Shown piece by piece: positions 19,091 to 27,159 of a stretch of 64,000 nt of DNA. A program made the translations under genes and the position numbers. Source of the stretch: JAVBKV01 sp031553885 (GTDB lineage: Bacteria; Bacteroidota; Bacteroidia; Bacteroidales; Azobacteroidaceae); assembly GCA_031553885.1 (NCBI GenBank), contig JAVBKV010000004.1:66118-130117 (forward strand), in the 5' to 3' direction. Every line of letters starts with the position of its first letter. Position 1 is the stretch's first letter. The notes beneath the pieces are model-generated. The model had not been told where the DNA came from, did not search any database, and saw only the letters and a program-made list of their open reading frames with translations.

Positions 19091-19146
19091 CCTCATGTCG
19101 CTCTCGCTTGCTGTTACATTCAACTGCGAGTTATACTTATACATGT

Positions 19147-21393
19147 ATGAAAAACACCCGATTCCATCGAGAATTTCCACACTATACCCAACTTGATGCC
19201 ATGGACTGCGGTCCTTCATGCCTCCGCATGATCGCCAAACATTATGGCCGTTCATATTCCCTGCAAAATCTGCGGGAAAAGTCATTCATCACCCGCGAAG
19301 GTGTATCCATGCTGGGCATCAGCGATGCCGCAGAAAGCATCGGCTTCCGCACAACCGGCGTACGGATATCCTTCGAACAACTGGTAAACGACGTTCCGCT
19401 TCCCTGCATCCTGCACTGGAATCAGAATCACTTTGTCGTCTGTTATTCGATCAAAAAAAATAAGAAACTATTTAGCAAAACCGATGACGATGATTATGCA
19501 ATAAAAATTTCGGATCCGGCCCGGGGCAAGTATCCGATGGATAAAAAGGGGTTTGAAAAATGCTGGATCAGCACCAAAGCAGGAAGGAGTGATTGTGGTA
19601 CAGCCCTGTTGTTAAGCCCTACTCCGGAATTTTACGAACTTGAAGACGACAAGCAAAAACAGGAAAAAAACCTGGGTTACTTCGTTCGTTACCTGTTTCC
19701 ATACAAATCCCAATTCGCTCAATTAATTGTCGGGATGCTGTTGGGTAGTGTTTTTTCCCTGATATTGCCATTCCTTACCCAGGCTGTCGTAGACCAGGGA
19801 ATCGGCAACAACAACCTCTCTTTCATCACCCTGATTCTGATTGCCCAGCTGGTCTTTTCCATCACCCAAATGGGCGTCGGTTTTATCCAGAGCTGGATTA
19901 CCCTACACACCAATACCCGCATCAGTATTACGCTTATATCCGACTTTCTGGCCAAACTAATGAAGCTCCCCATTCGCTTTTTTGACACTAAAAACATCGG
20001 AGATATCATGCAACGAATTGGTGATCACGGGCGAATTCAATCCTTTATGACCGGAACCACATTGAGTACTCTTTTTTCATTTTTTAATTTTTTCGTCTTT
20101 GCATTCATCTTAGCTTATTACAATCTGCTCATTTTGTGCGTATTCCTTGTCGGGAATGCCCTCTACACCTCCTGGATCCTTTTTTTTATGCGTTACCGGA
20201 GAAAATTGGACAATAAACGTTTTGCCCAATCATCCGCCAATCAGGGCAACATGTTTCAACTGATCACCGGAATGCAGGAAATCAAGCTAAACAACTGCGA
20301 AAAACAACAACGTTGGAAATGGGAAGCTATCCAGGTACGGCTATTCAAAATAAGTATTCAGGGAACAGCTCTGGGCCAATACCAACAAATTGGATCCGTC
20401 TTTTTTAACCAGACTACCTCTCTTTTTATATCCTACCTTTCAGCCAAAGCAGTAGTAGACGGAAGCATTACCTTAGGTATGATGATGTCGATCAGCTACA
20501 TCATTGGGCAACTTTCCGGACCTATCGGACAAGTAATCGGGTTCGCACAATCCCTCCAGGATGCGAAAATCAGTTTAGAACGCCTAAACGAAATACATAA
20601 TCGCGAAGACGAAGAACAAACCATTGCCACTAAAATCAATCACCTACCGGAAGACAAAACCATCCGGATCGAAAACCTCTGTTTCAGTTATGACGGAGCC
20701 GAACGTGATTATGTCCTGGAAGATCTGAATCTGGTCATTCCCCAAAATAAAGTAACAGCTATTGTTGGAGCCAGTGGAAGTGGCAAAACAACGATTATCA
20801 GATTATTACTGGGTTTTTACCCTCCAATCAAAGGAACAATTAAAATAGGGGAAACTCCGATCAGCGAAATCAATCCTCACTTATGGAGACAAAAATCAGG
20901 AGCGGTTATGCAAGACGGATTTATTTTTTCCGACACCATTGCCAACAATATTGCTGTAGGAGAAGAAGTTATTGACAAAAAGCAGTTATTACATTCCGTG
21001 GAGGTTGCCAACATCAGGGAATTTATCGAATCTCTTCCACTTAAGTACAATGGTAAAATAGGCATGGAAGGGAATGGGGTCAGTCAGGGACAACGCCAAC
21101 GACTACTGATTGCAAGAGCGGTATATAAGAATCCGGAATTCCTCTTTTTCGACGAAGCGACCAATGCCCTGGATGCCAATAATGAACGAATCATCCTGGA
21201 AAACCTGAGCAAATTTTACCAGGGAAAAACAGCCGTAATCGTTGCCCACCGCCTGAGTACAGTCCAGAATGCCGACAATATCATTGTCCTGGACAAAGGC
21301 AAAGTCATCGAAGAAGGAACCCACAAAGAATTGACGGAAAAGAAAGGAGCCTATTATACATTAGTAAAAAATCAGTTGGAATTAGGAATATGA
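19147..21393 (+). CDS. C39 peptidase-containing ABC exporter for GG-leader peptides
   Basis: 748 residues from ATG 19147. The frame is open back to 18979, but that part overlaps the previous gene and is not protein-like, whereas the C39 domain starts right after 19147. The C39 cysteine peptidase domain has Gln15, catalytic Cys21 (QLDAMDCGPSCL), His95 (NHFVV) and Asp123 (SDPARG). A six-helix ABC membrane domain follows (about 180-460). The nucleotide-binding domain has Walker A GASGSGKTT (about 540), signature VSQGQRQRL and Walker B FLFFDEATNALD (about 665). The protein should cut leaders after Gly-Gly and export the core across the inner membrane. The HlyD gene overlaps by 4 bp, and three GG peptides lie downstream, the obvious substrates. 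Confidence 0.95.
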   Translation: MKNTRFHREFPHYTQLDAMDCGPSCLRMIAKHYGRSYSLQNLREKSFITREGVSMLGISDAAESIGFRTTGVRISFEQLVNDVPLPCILHWNQNHFVVCYSIKKNKKLFSKTDDDDYAIKISDPARGKYPMDKKGFEKCWISTKAGRSDCGTALLLSPTPEFYELEDDKQKQEKNLGYFVRYLFPYKSQFAQLIVGMLLGSVFSLILPFLTQAVVDQGIGNNNLSFITLILIAQLVFSITQMGVGFIQSWITLHTNTRISITLISDFLAKLMKLPIRFFDTKNIGDIMQRIGDHGRIQSFMTGTTLSTLFSFFNFFVFAFILAYYNLLILCVFLVGNALYTSWILFFMRYRRKLDNKRFAQSSANQGNMFQLITGMQEIKLNNCEKQQRWKWEAIQVRLFKISIQGTALGQYQQIGSVFFNQTTSLFISYLSAKAVVDGSITLGMMMSISYIIGQLSGPIGQVIGFAQSLQDAKISLERLNEIHNREDEEQTIATKINHLPEDKTIRIENLCFSYDGAERDYVLEDLNLVIPQNKVTAIVGASGSGKTTIIRLLLGFYPPIKGTIKIGETPISEINPHLWRQKSGAVMQDGFIFSDTIANNIAVGEEVIDKKQLLHSVEVANIREFIESLPLKYNGKIGMEGNGVSQGQRQRLLIARAVYKNPEFLFFDEATNALDANNERIILENLSKFYQGKTAVIVAHRLSTVQNADNIIVLDKGKVIEEGTHKELTEKKGAYYTLVKNQLELGI

Positions 21394-22751
21394 GTGAAGA
21401 GAACAAACCTGTTGAAGATTCTAAAGCTCAAAAATCCCGTTTCAAGGATCTATGGGCAGAAACCATCGGAATTGAACTGAGAAGCGAAGAATTCCAGGAG
21501 GTACTGAGCACAGTTCCTCCCTGGATCCTGCGCTGGGGTATAACTACAGTAGCGACTATTGTTGTTGTCCTACTGATTGGAAGTGCTATCTTCAAATACC
21601 CCGACACCATCAGTTCTGTCGTCACGCTGACCGGAACAACACCGGTAGCCGGCATTGTAGCCAAAACATCCGGAAAAATGCAGGAACTGTATGTACACGA
21701 CAACCAGCAAGTAGTTGCCGGCAGCTACCTGGCTATCATCGAAAATCCGGCCAGGGTGGAAGATATTCTCCAATTAAAGCACTACTTACAAACCTGTAGC
21801 AACTCTTTCGATTCAATAACATCTCTCCCGCCCCGGGAACTCAGTGTAGGCAATTTACAATCGCTTTATTCTTCTTTTTACATCACTCTTTCCGATTATT
21901 TTCAGTTCAAAGAGTTGAACTATCATCTGAAAAAAATCGAATTCATGAGAGACCGGATTCGAAAAAACGAAACCTATTACAACAACATGTTGCGCCAGGA
22001 GCAACTGATCCGCAGTCAACTAAGTATTGCCCACACACAATACCAACGGGATTCTACGCTATACAAAGCCAATACCCTATCAAAAGAAGAATTCGAACGG
22101 GCACACAGCCAATACCTGCAAGGATTTTTGTCCTGGGAAAACATGCAGGCTTCTTTAGAGAACCTGCAAATTCAATTGGCTCAAATGCAGGAGAATTTAT
22201 TGGATACGGAATACCAATACTCAGACAAAAAACGACAATTGGAAACCCAACTCAAATCGCAGATCACCCAGTTCTTGACGGAAATACAGTCCTGGGAGAT
22301 GACTTATGTGCTGATTGCCCCGATTTCAGGAAAAATTACATTTACCAACTATTGGACCACCAATCAAAACATTGCCGGAGGAGAAACAGTTTTCAATATC
22401 GTTCCGGATGACGAAGGAATACTGATCGGGAAGGCACTTTTACCCACTGAACGCTCAGGCAAAGTAAAAACCGGGCAGAAAGTAAACATCCGGTTTGCTA
22501 ACTTTCCGGATAACGAATTCGGGATTGTCAGGGGATTTGTTCAGAACATTTCATTGGTCCCGGCCAAAGAAACCAATACCACCAATTACGTGGTGGAAAT
22601 CCAATTACCGGAAGGACTGCATACCACCTACAAAAAAGACCTTCCATTCCTCCCTGAAATGACAGGACAGGCGGATATAATCACCGATGATCTATCCTTA
22701 TTGGAAAGACTTTTGTTACCCCTAAGAAAAATAATAACAGAAAACATATAA
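21390..22751 (+). CDS. HlyD-family periplasmic adaptor of the peptide exporter
   Basis: 453 residues. A cytoplasmic tail of about 48 residues is followed by one membrane helix (WGITTVATIVVVLLIGSAIF), a biotinyl-lipoyl-like segment (GIVAKTSGKMQELYVHDNQQV) and a long coiled coil (about 180-300). A beta-barrel part with the second lipoyl half (IAPISGKITF) completes it. The layout is that of HlyD/CvaA adaptors that couple C39 ABC exporters to an outer-membrane channel. It overlaps the exporter gene by ATGA, so it is translationally coupled. No TolC-like gene is in the window. Confidence 0.92.
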   Translation: MSEENKPVEDSKAQKSRFKDLWAETIGIELRSEEFQEVLSTVPPWILRWGITTVATIVVVLLIGSAIFKYPDTISSVVTLTGTTPVAGIVAKTSGKMQELYVHDNQQVVAGSYLAIIENPARVEDILQLKHYLQTCSNSFDSITSLPPRELSVGNLQSLYSSFYITLSDYFQFKELNYHLKKIEFMRDRIRKNETYYNNMLRQEQLIRSQLSIAHTQYQRDSTLYKANTLSKEEFERAHSQYLQGFLSWENMQASLENLQIQLAQMQENLLDTEYQYSDKKRQLETQLKSQITQFLTEIQSWEMTYVLIAPISGKITFTNYWTTNQNIAGGETVFNIVPDDEGILIGKALLPTERSGKVKTGQKVNIRFANFPDNEFGIVRGFVQNISLVPAKETNTTNYVVEIQLPEGLHTTYKKDLPFLPEMTGQADIITDDLSLLERLLLPLRKIITENI

Positions 22752-22764
22752 AAATCAAGCAACC

Positions 22765-23184
22765 ATGAAAGAAACTCCAATTGATTTTTTATCCGACGAA
22801 TTGATTATTCAAGATAATGGAGCTGTCAGATGTGTTAAATATAACGAAATTGTATGCATCCACTTCGATAAAGGCCATACCATTGTTACCACTTATAAAA
22901 AGGGTACCCGGAAGATCTGTTATTCGCTGACCAAACTAATACAAAAATTACCGGTCATATTTTCCTTATGCAGCCGGTCTTCTATTGTCAATCTGATCCA
23001 TATTAGAGGCATAGAAGTAACGAACAACAACTGCATACTATACCTGAATAATGAAATTAAAGTAAATGTGTCCCAACGCAAGGAAAAAGAAATAAAAAGC
23101 AAATTTATATCCATAAAAAAACAAATTCCCAATTGTAATAATTGCTATACTTGTGAAACATCAAAGACATTAAAATCAGGATAA
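22765..23184 (+). CDS. Stand-alone LytTR DNA-binding protein
   Basis: 139 residues, almost entirely a LytTR-like domain. It has a basic first strand region, a long helix (TKLIQKLPVIFSLCSRSSIVNLIHI, typical 'RSYIVNL' position) and the final strands (NNNCILYLNNEIKVNVSQRKEKEI). There is no receiver or kinase domain. It starts 13 bp after the HlyD gene, so it is probably co-transcribed with the exporter. LytTR proteins commonly regulate bacteriocin and peptide-signal genes; the target here is not shown. The extra C-terminal CNNCYTC may bind metal or form a disulfide. Confidence 0.85.
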   Translation: MKETPIDFLSDELIIQDNGAVRCVKYNEIVCIHFDKGHTIVTTYKKGTRKICYSLTKLIQKLPVIFSLCSRSSIVNLIHIRGIEVTNNNCILYLNNEIKVNVSQRKEKEIKSKFISIKKQIPNCNNCYTCETSKTLKSG

Positions 23185-23319
23185 ATCTTCATTCGTCACC
23201 TTATTCTCTGCATTCATTGGATTTTGTTGTTGTTCTGAATTTTATTTAATAAATTCGTTGCAAATACTATCCATATAAAACATCAAATAAATTAAAAAAA
23301 TCTTATTTGTATTGATTGT

Positions 23320-24912
23320 ATGACATTTATATTTTCAAATAAAAAGCCACAAAATATACTCACCTATTTATTAGGGGAGCTAAAAGTTAAATACACAGAC
23401 TCCTTTTCGAATAAATATTTCAATGAGCACCCGCACAAATACAATTTATTCGGTCTTTCCACTATGCTATCTGAATACGGAATTGACAATAAGGGGATCA
23501 AAATAAAAGACAAAAATACGGGAATACACTCGATAGATCCTCCTTTTGTGGTCTATGCCGGAGGTGATTTCGGGGTTGTATCCAAAATAACCACAAGTAA
23601 AGTAAACTACTTGTGGAAAGGACGGCTTTTCTCCGCCCCTATTGCTGAATTTAACAAACAATGGTCCGGGATTATACTCATTCCTGAACCGACTGAAGAT
23701 TCCATAGAACCCGGATACTTCAAAAATCGGCGTAAAGAATTGATTAATGGTATACAAAAAGGGTTATTATTGGCCGCAACGATCCTATTATGCATTACGT
23801 CTTTTATTCACAACCAATTATACAACAATTGGAGTATCGGCTTACTTATTATCATTAACCTGTTAGGTATCTACACCGGGTACCTGCTGGTATTGAAGCA
23901 AATGCGTATCCACAGTAACTATGCAGATAAAATATGTTCCCTGTTCAAGCAAAGCGACTGTAACGATGTATTGGAATCCAAAGCTGCGAAATTGTGGGAC
24001 ATCATCGGTTGGAGTGAGATTGGTTTGGGATACTTCATCTCAAACTTAATCGTATTATTAATAATCCCCTTATTACTTCCTTATCTGATCCTTATCAACA
24101 TTTGTACTTTACCTTATAGCCTATGGAGTGTCTGGTATCAAAAAGTAAAAGCCAAGCAATGGTGCCCCCTCTGCCTGATTGTACAAGTATTATTCTGGGG
24201 TGTCTTTTTCGTTAATTTACTTTCAGGGTTCATTCAACTTCCTGATTTTAATATCAATAATATCCTTTTAACAGGTGTTATTTACGGAATCCCGCCATTA
24301 CTTATTAATCTGTTGATACCCCAATTTACCCGGGCAAGGAAAATGGAACAGGTCACATACGAAATTAACAGCCTGAAAGCTTCGGAGGTTGTTTTTTCTT
24401 CCTTATTAAAAAAGCGACCTCATTATGAAGTAGATAAATCCACTTCTAATATATTATTCGGAAACCAGGATGCCAATTTATTGGTTACAATTTTCACCAA
24501 CCCCCATTGTGAACCTTGTGCAAAGATGCATGCCCGAATGGAAAAATTATTAAATGCAAACAATAGCAACTCCATTTGTATTCAGTATATTTTTTCTTCA
24601 TTTAATGAAAAATTAATTCCCAGCAATCAGTTTCTTATTGCAACCTACTTTGCAAATAAAACTGATCAGACAAGAAATATTTATAACCAATGGTTTGGAG
24701 GAGAAAAACACAACAAAGACTCTTTCATGAAAAAATACAGTTATTCTTTGGATGAAAAAGTAAAAAATGAACTCATAACTCATGAAGAATGGAAAGAAAA
24801 AACAAAATTACAGGCGACACCTACGATTTTAGTGAACGGTTATCAATTACCTGATAACTATAAAATCGAAGATTTAAAATATTTTACGCATTTAGATATC
24901 GATGCTAAATAA
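23320..24912 (+). CDS. C39-like / VKOR / DsbA-like thioredoxin fusion protein
   Basis: 530 residues in three parts. Residues 1-130 resemble a C39 peptidase fold (NLFGLSTMLSEYGIDNKGIK and VVYAGGDFGVVSKIT) but lack the catalytic Cys and the His, so it is probably a leader-binding domain. Residues about 145-345 form a membrane VKOR-like domain with the loop cysteines C206 and C214 (CSLFKQSDC) and the quinone-side pair C282-P-L-C285. The C-terminal thioredoxin-like domain has C397-E-P-C400 and a cis-Pro-like ATPTILVNGY. Such fusions oxidise secreted cysteines and pass electrons to quinone. It sits directly before the six-cysteine peptides, the likely substrates. The last 34 bp around its 3' end is repeated at each cassette junction. 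Confidence 0.92.
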   Translation: MTFIFSNKKPQNILTYLLGELKVKYTDSFSNKYFNEHPHKYNLFGLSTMLSEYGIDNKGIKIKDKNTGIHSIDPPFVVYAGGDFGVVSKITTSKVNYLWKGRLFSAPIAEFNKQWSGIILIPEPTEDSIEPGYFKNRRKELINGIQKGLLLAATILLCITSFIHNQLYNNWSIGLLIIINLLGIYTGYLLVLKQMRIHSNYADKICSLFKQSDCNDVLESKAAKLWDIIGWSEIGLGYFISNLIVLLIIPLLLPYLILINICTLPYSLWSVWYQKVKAKQWCPLCLIVQVLFWGVFFVNLLSGFIQLPDFNINNILLTGVIYGIPPLLINLLIPQFTRARKMEQVTYEINSLKASEVVFSSLLKKRPHYEVDKSTSNILFGNQDANLLVTIFTNPHCEPCAKMHARMEKLLNANNSNSICIQYIFSSFNEKLIPSNQFLIATYFANKTDQTRNIYNQWFGGEKHNKDSFMKKYSYSLDEKVKNELITHEEWKEKTKLQATPTILVNGYQLPDNYKIEDLKYFTHLDIDAK

Positions 24913-24938
24913 CTATTGCTAAAGTCGAGGGGCAATAG
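24913..24938 (+). other. Conserved hairpin upstream of peptide 1
   Basis: CTATTGC (24913-24919) pairs with GCAATAG (24932-24938). The same element with loop TAAAGTCGAGG recurs before peptide 2 (about 26692-26716) and peptide 3 (about 28472-28497). It lies about 55 bp before each start codon. Possible regulatory or processing site. Confidence 0.55.
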
Positions 24939-24994
24939 ACAATAAACTAGCTACTTATTGTAAAATTCCGAGACATAATTCAATTTTCTTTAAT

Positions 24995-25282
24995 ATGAAA
25001 AAGCTTTCTAAAATCAGATTAAATGATTTCAATGAAATTTCAAATGCTGAAATGAAAAAAATTGTAGGTGGGAATATTGACTGTGGATCCGAACAAACAC
25101 TATTCCATTGTACAGGAACAATGTGGGGGCATAATGCCTCAGGATACGCATGTGGTTATCGAGCAGATGATACTGCTACAGATGTTTTTATAGCATTTCA
25201 GAATCAAGTTTGTTTTGGTATTGACTATGTCCAATGTGCAGCCGAAGTAATGGAGTCGGGATACAAACCAAAATGTAGTTAA
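24995..25282 (+). CDS. Six-cysteine GG-leader secreted peptide 1
   Basis: 95 residues. The leader of 26 residues (MKKLSKIRLNDFNEISNAEM then KKIVGG) ends in Gly25-Gly26, the cut site for C39 exporters, and resembles the GG-Bacteroidales natural-product precursor family. The core of 69 residues starts NIDCG. It has six cysteines at 30, 39, 53, 73, 81 and 94, enough for three disulfides, and the motif TLFHCTGTMWGHNASGYACG. The gene lies between the VKOR fusion and a TlpA gene. The core is not recognised; bacteriocin, toxin or signal are all possible. Confidence 0.88.
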   Translation: MKKLSKIRLNDFNEISNAEMKKIVGGNIDCGSEQTLFHCTGTMWGHNASGYACGYRADDTATDVFIAFQNQVCFGIDYVQCAAEVMESGYKPKCS

Positions 25283-25290
25283 TTAAAAGA

Positions 25291-25345
25291 TAGAGGCTGA
25301 TAAAATTTCTATTCAGAAATAGAATATATCTTTTATCGACCTCTA
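25291..25345 (+). other. Conserved hairpin between peptide 1 and TlpA 1
   Basis: Arm 25291-25305 pairs with 25331-25345 (TAGAGG...GATAAAA with TTTTATC...CCTCTA). A second inner stem is TTCTATT/AATAGAA. Equivalent structures follow peptides 2 and 3. It begins 8 bp after the peptide stop and has no T-tract, so partial termination or 3'-end protection of the peptide mRNA is likely. Confidence 0.65.
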
Positions 25346-25374
25346 TACCATTATCAATGCTAAAGATATACACA

Positions 25375-26649
25375 ATGAAAAAGATTATTGTTTTTTTCAC
25401 GCTTATCCTGCACATTTCGATCTGTTGTGCCCAGAAAATCAATATCCAGGTCACTATCTCTGAGGATTTTAAAAAAAATAATGAAAAACCTCAATGGATA
25501 TATTGGCTCTCTATAACCGGAAATGAATGTGAATTTACAGATTCATGCGTTATAGTTCCAGGTCAAAAATTGTTCTCCTTTGAAAAGGAAATAGGAATAG
25601 AATACCAGGGAGATCCTTATTGGTGTGAATTAATCTTTTCAGAAACAAGAATTCCTTTCTATGCAACACCCGGAGCTAATATTAAAATGGAATTAAATAA
25701 AGAATCATTACTTTATCCTACTAAATTTGAAGGAGATATAAGCTCTCTGGAATGGTACCAATACAAAAGAAAAAATTTTGAAAACTTAGAACGAGCCAAA
25801 ATATTAAAAGATTCATTAATAGCAATAAAAGGAAACGAAGCACATTACAAGCTGATCGAGGATAGTATTCTCTTTTATGAGAATTATTTTAAGAGACCTC
25901 CATCCTGTCTGGAAATGTTCAAAACAATTCAAAGTCCACACACCTATAAGTTCCTTCTAAGAAGAGCCGAATATCTTCCTCAGGAAACCATTGACAGCTT
26001 AACGGTTGAAATGAAGAAAAAATTCCCACACAGTAAAATGGTTAACAACCCTAAATCAGATCCACCTTCAATTCAAAGTAAAGAAGTATGGGATCGCTCT
26101 ACTCGAATGAGATTTGTTCAAGACAGCGAAGAAAGTCCTAAAAAGAAAGTGATCCCTCCCGAACAACTGGAAAAAGAAAAAAAAGAACTGGACAAAATAC
26201 CTTCCCTGGCTTTGGGTGATGAAGTAAAAGGTCTTTCTCTGAAAGGAATGGAGGAAAAGGACGTTGCATTAGACAGTATTAATACCGACTATATCCTGAT
26301 CGATTTCTGGGCCGGCTGGTGTGGTCCCTGCCGGAGGGAAATACCCAATCTCAAAAAAGCGCTTAGCATCTACAATACCCAATTAACCATCTATGCCATT
26401 TCATTGGATTTTAGTGAAGATGACTGGAAAAAAGCGATACAACAAGACAAGAGTGAATCCCTGACGCATGTTTTTTCCAACAATGGCGATTTTGACACTA
26501 AAAAACTTAAGAAACGTTTCGGTATTACTGCCATCCCGGCGAATTTCCTGCTGGACAAAGACCGGAAAATCATTGCTATTAATTTGAGGGGAGATGCATT
26601 GGAAAAGAAAATGAAGGAGCTGGTAACTGAAAGCTTAGTGCTGAAATAA
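25375..26649 (+). CDS. Secreted TlpA-like thioredoxin paired with peptide 1
   Basis: 424 residues from ATG 25375, the start conserved in the other two copies; an upstream in-frame ATG at 25357 is not. The signal peptide ends near ICCAQ. An N-terminal domain of about 200 residues follows, with conserved NECEFTDSC and IEYQGDPYWCELIF, then a charged linker (IPPEQLEKEKKELDK). The TlpA/ResA-like thioredoxin domain has C316-G-P-C319 (WAGWCGPCRREIPNL) and cis-Pro in ITAIPANFLLD. It is probably periplasmic and acts as a disulfide reductase, isomerase or folding factor for the neighbouring peptide. The thioredoxin half is nearly invariant between copies; the N-terminal half varies. Confidence 0.88.
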   Translation: MKKIIVFFTLILHISICCAQKINIQVTISEDFKKNNEKPQWIYWLSITGNECEFTDSCVIVPGQKLFSFEKEIGIEYQGDPYWCELIFSETRIPFYATPGANIKMELNKESLLYPTKFEGDISSLEWYQYKRKNFENLERAKILKDSLIAIKGNEAHYKLIEDSILFYENYFKRPPSCLEMFKTIQSPHTYKFLLRRAEYLPQETIDSLTVEMKKKFPHSKMVNNPKSDPPSIQSKEVWDRSTRMRFVQDSEESPKKKVIPPEQLEKEKKELDKIPSLALGDEVKGLSLKGMEEKDVALDSINTDYILIDFWAGWCGPCRREIPNLKKALSIYNTQLTIYAISLDFSEDDWKKAIQQDKSESLTHVFSNNGDFDTKKLKKRFGITAIPANFLLDKDRKIIAINLRGDALEKKMKELVTESLVLK

Positions 26650-26691
26650 TTATAAACATTTTACGCATTTAGATGTCGACGCTAAATAACT

Positions 26692-26716
26692 CTATTGCTA
26701 AAGTCGAGGGCAATAG
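26692..26716 (+). other. Conserved hairpin upstream of peptide 2
   Basis: CTATTGC and GCAATAG flank TAAAGTCGAGG, as before peptide 1, with one G fewer in the loop. Confidence 0.5.
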
Positions 26717-26771
26717 AAAATAAATGGCCGTTTATTGTAAAATTCCGAGACATAATTCAATTCTGTTTAAT

Positions 26772-27062
26772 ATGAAAAAGCTTTCTAAAATCAAATTAAA
26801 TGATTTCAATGAAATTTCAAATGCTGAAATGAAAAAAATTGTTGGTGGTAACATTGATTGTGGAGAGAGACAAACACTATTCCATTGTACAGGAACAATG
26901 TGGGGACATGATGCTTCTGGGTACGCATGTGGTACAAGTGCTAACGCAACATCTTTTTGGGTTTGGGAAGGATTCGTGGACCAAGTTTGTGTCGGTATTG
27001 ACGACCCTATCAAATGTTATGCTGAAGTATCAGAATCAGGATACGATCCAAAGTGTAGTTAA
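26772..27062 (+). CDS. Six-cysteine GG-leader secreted peptide 2
   Basis: 96 residues from ATG 26772. An upstream in-frame ATG at 26724 would add 16 residues, but this part lies in the repeated non-coding leader and has no counterpart ATG before peptide 1. The leader differs from peptide 1 at one residue (K8 for R8) and ends IVGG. The core of 70 residues has cysteines at 30, 39, 53, 73, 82 and 95, in almost the same spacing as peptide 1. It diverges in about residues 55-72 (TSANATSFWVWEGFVDQ). Same predicted export and oxidation route as peptide 1. Confidence 0.88.
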   Translation: MKKLSKIKLNDFNEISNAEMKKIVGGNIDCGERQTLFHCTGTMWGHDASGYACGTSANATSFWVWEGFVDQVCVGIDDPIKCYAEVSESGYDPKCS

Positions 27063-27071
27063 TTAAAGAAA

Positions 27072-27130
27072 TAGGGGCTGTGGTAAAGATTTCTATTTAG
27101 AAACAAAATAAATCTTTTGATCAGCCTCTA
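27072..27130 (+). other. Conserved hairpin between peptide 2 and TlpA 2
   Basis: TAGGGGCTG (27072-27080) pairs with CAGCCTCTA (27122-27130), with one weak position. The inner stem is AAAGATTT (27085-27092) with AAATCTTT (27110-27117). Confidence 0.62.
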
Positions 27131-27159
27131 TACCATTATCAATATTAAAGACGCATATA

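Larger units (their letters stand above)
24881..26657 (+). repeat. Peptide/TlpA cassette, tandem unit 1
   Basis: The unit runs from the repeated 34-bp VKOR 3' end (24881-24914) through a hairpin, peptide 1 and TlpA 1 to the next boundary copy. Its length is 1777 bp. Units 2 (26658-28436) and 3 (28437-30224) have the same order and nearly the same length. Confidence 0.9.

Noticed and set aside
18979..19146. Extended N-terminus of the C39 exporter from 18979
   Set aside because: It overlaps the end of the DUF3244-like gene, has no conserved sequence, and contains the leader hairpin. The C39 domain fits a start at 19147.
26724..26771. Upstream ATG adding 16 residues to peptide 2 (and likewise 28504-28551 for peptide 3)
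   Set aside because: The added stretch lies in the repeated untranslated leader, and the same leader before peptide 1 has no ATG in that position. A C39 leader of 26 residues ending in GG is normal.
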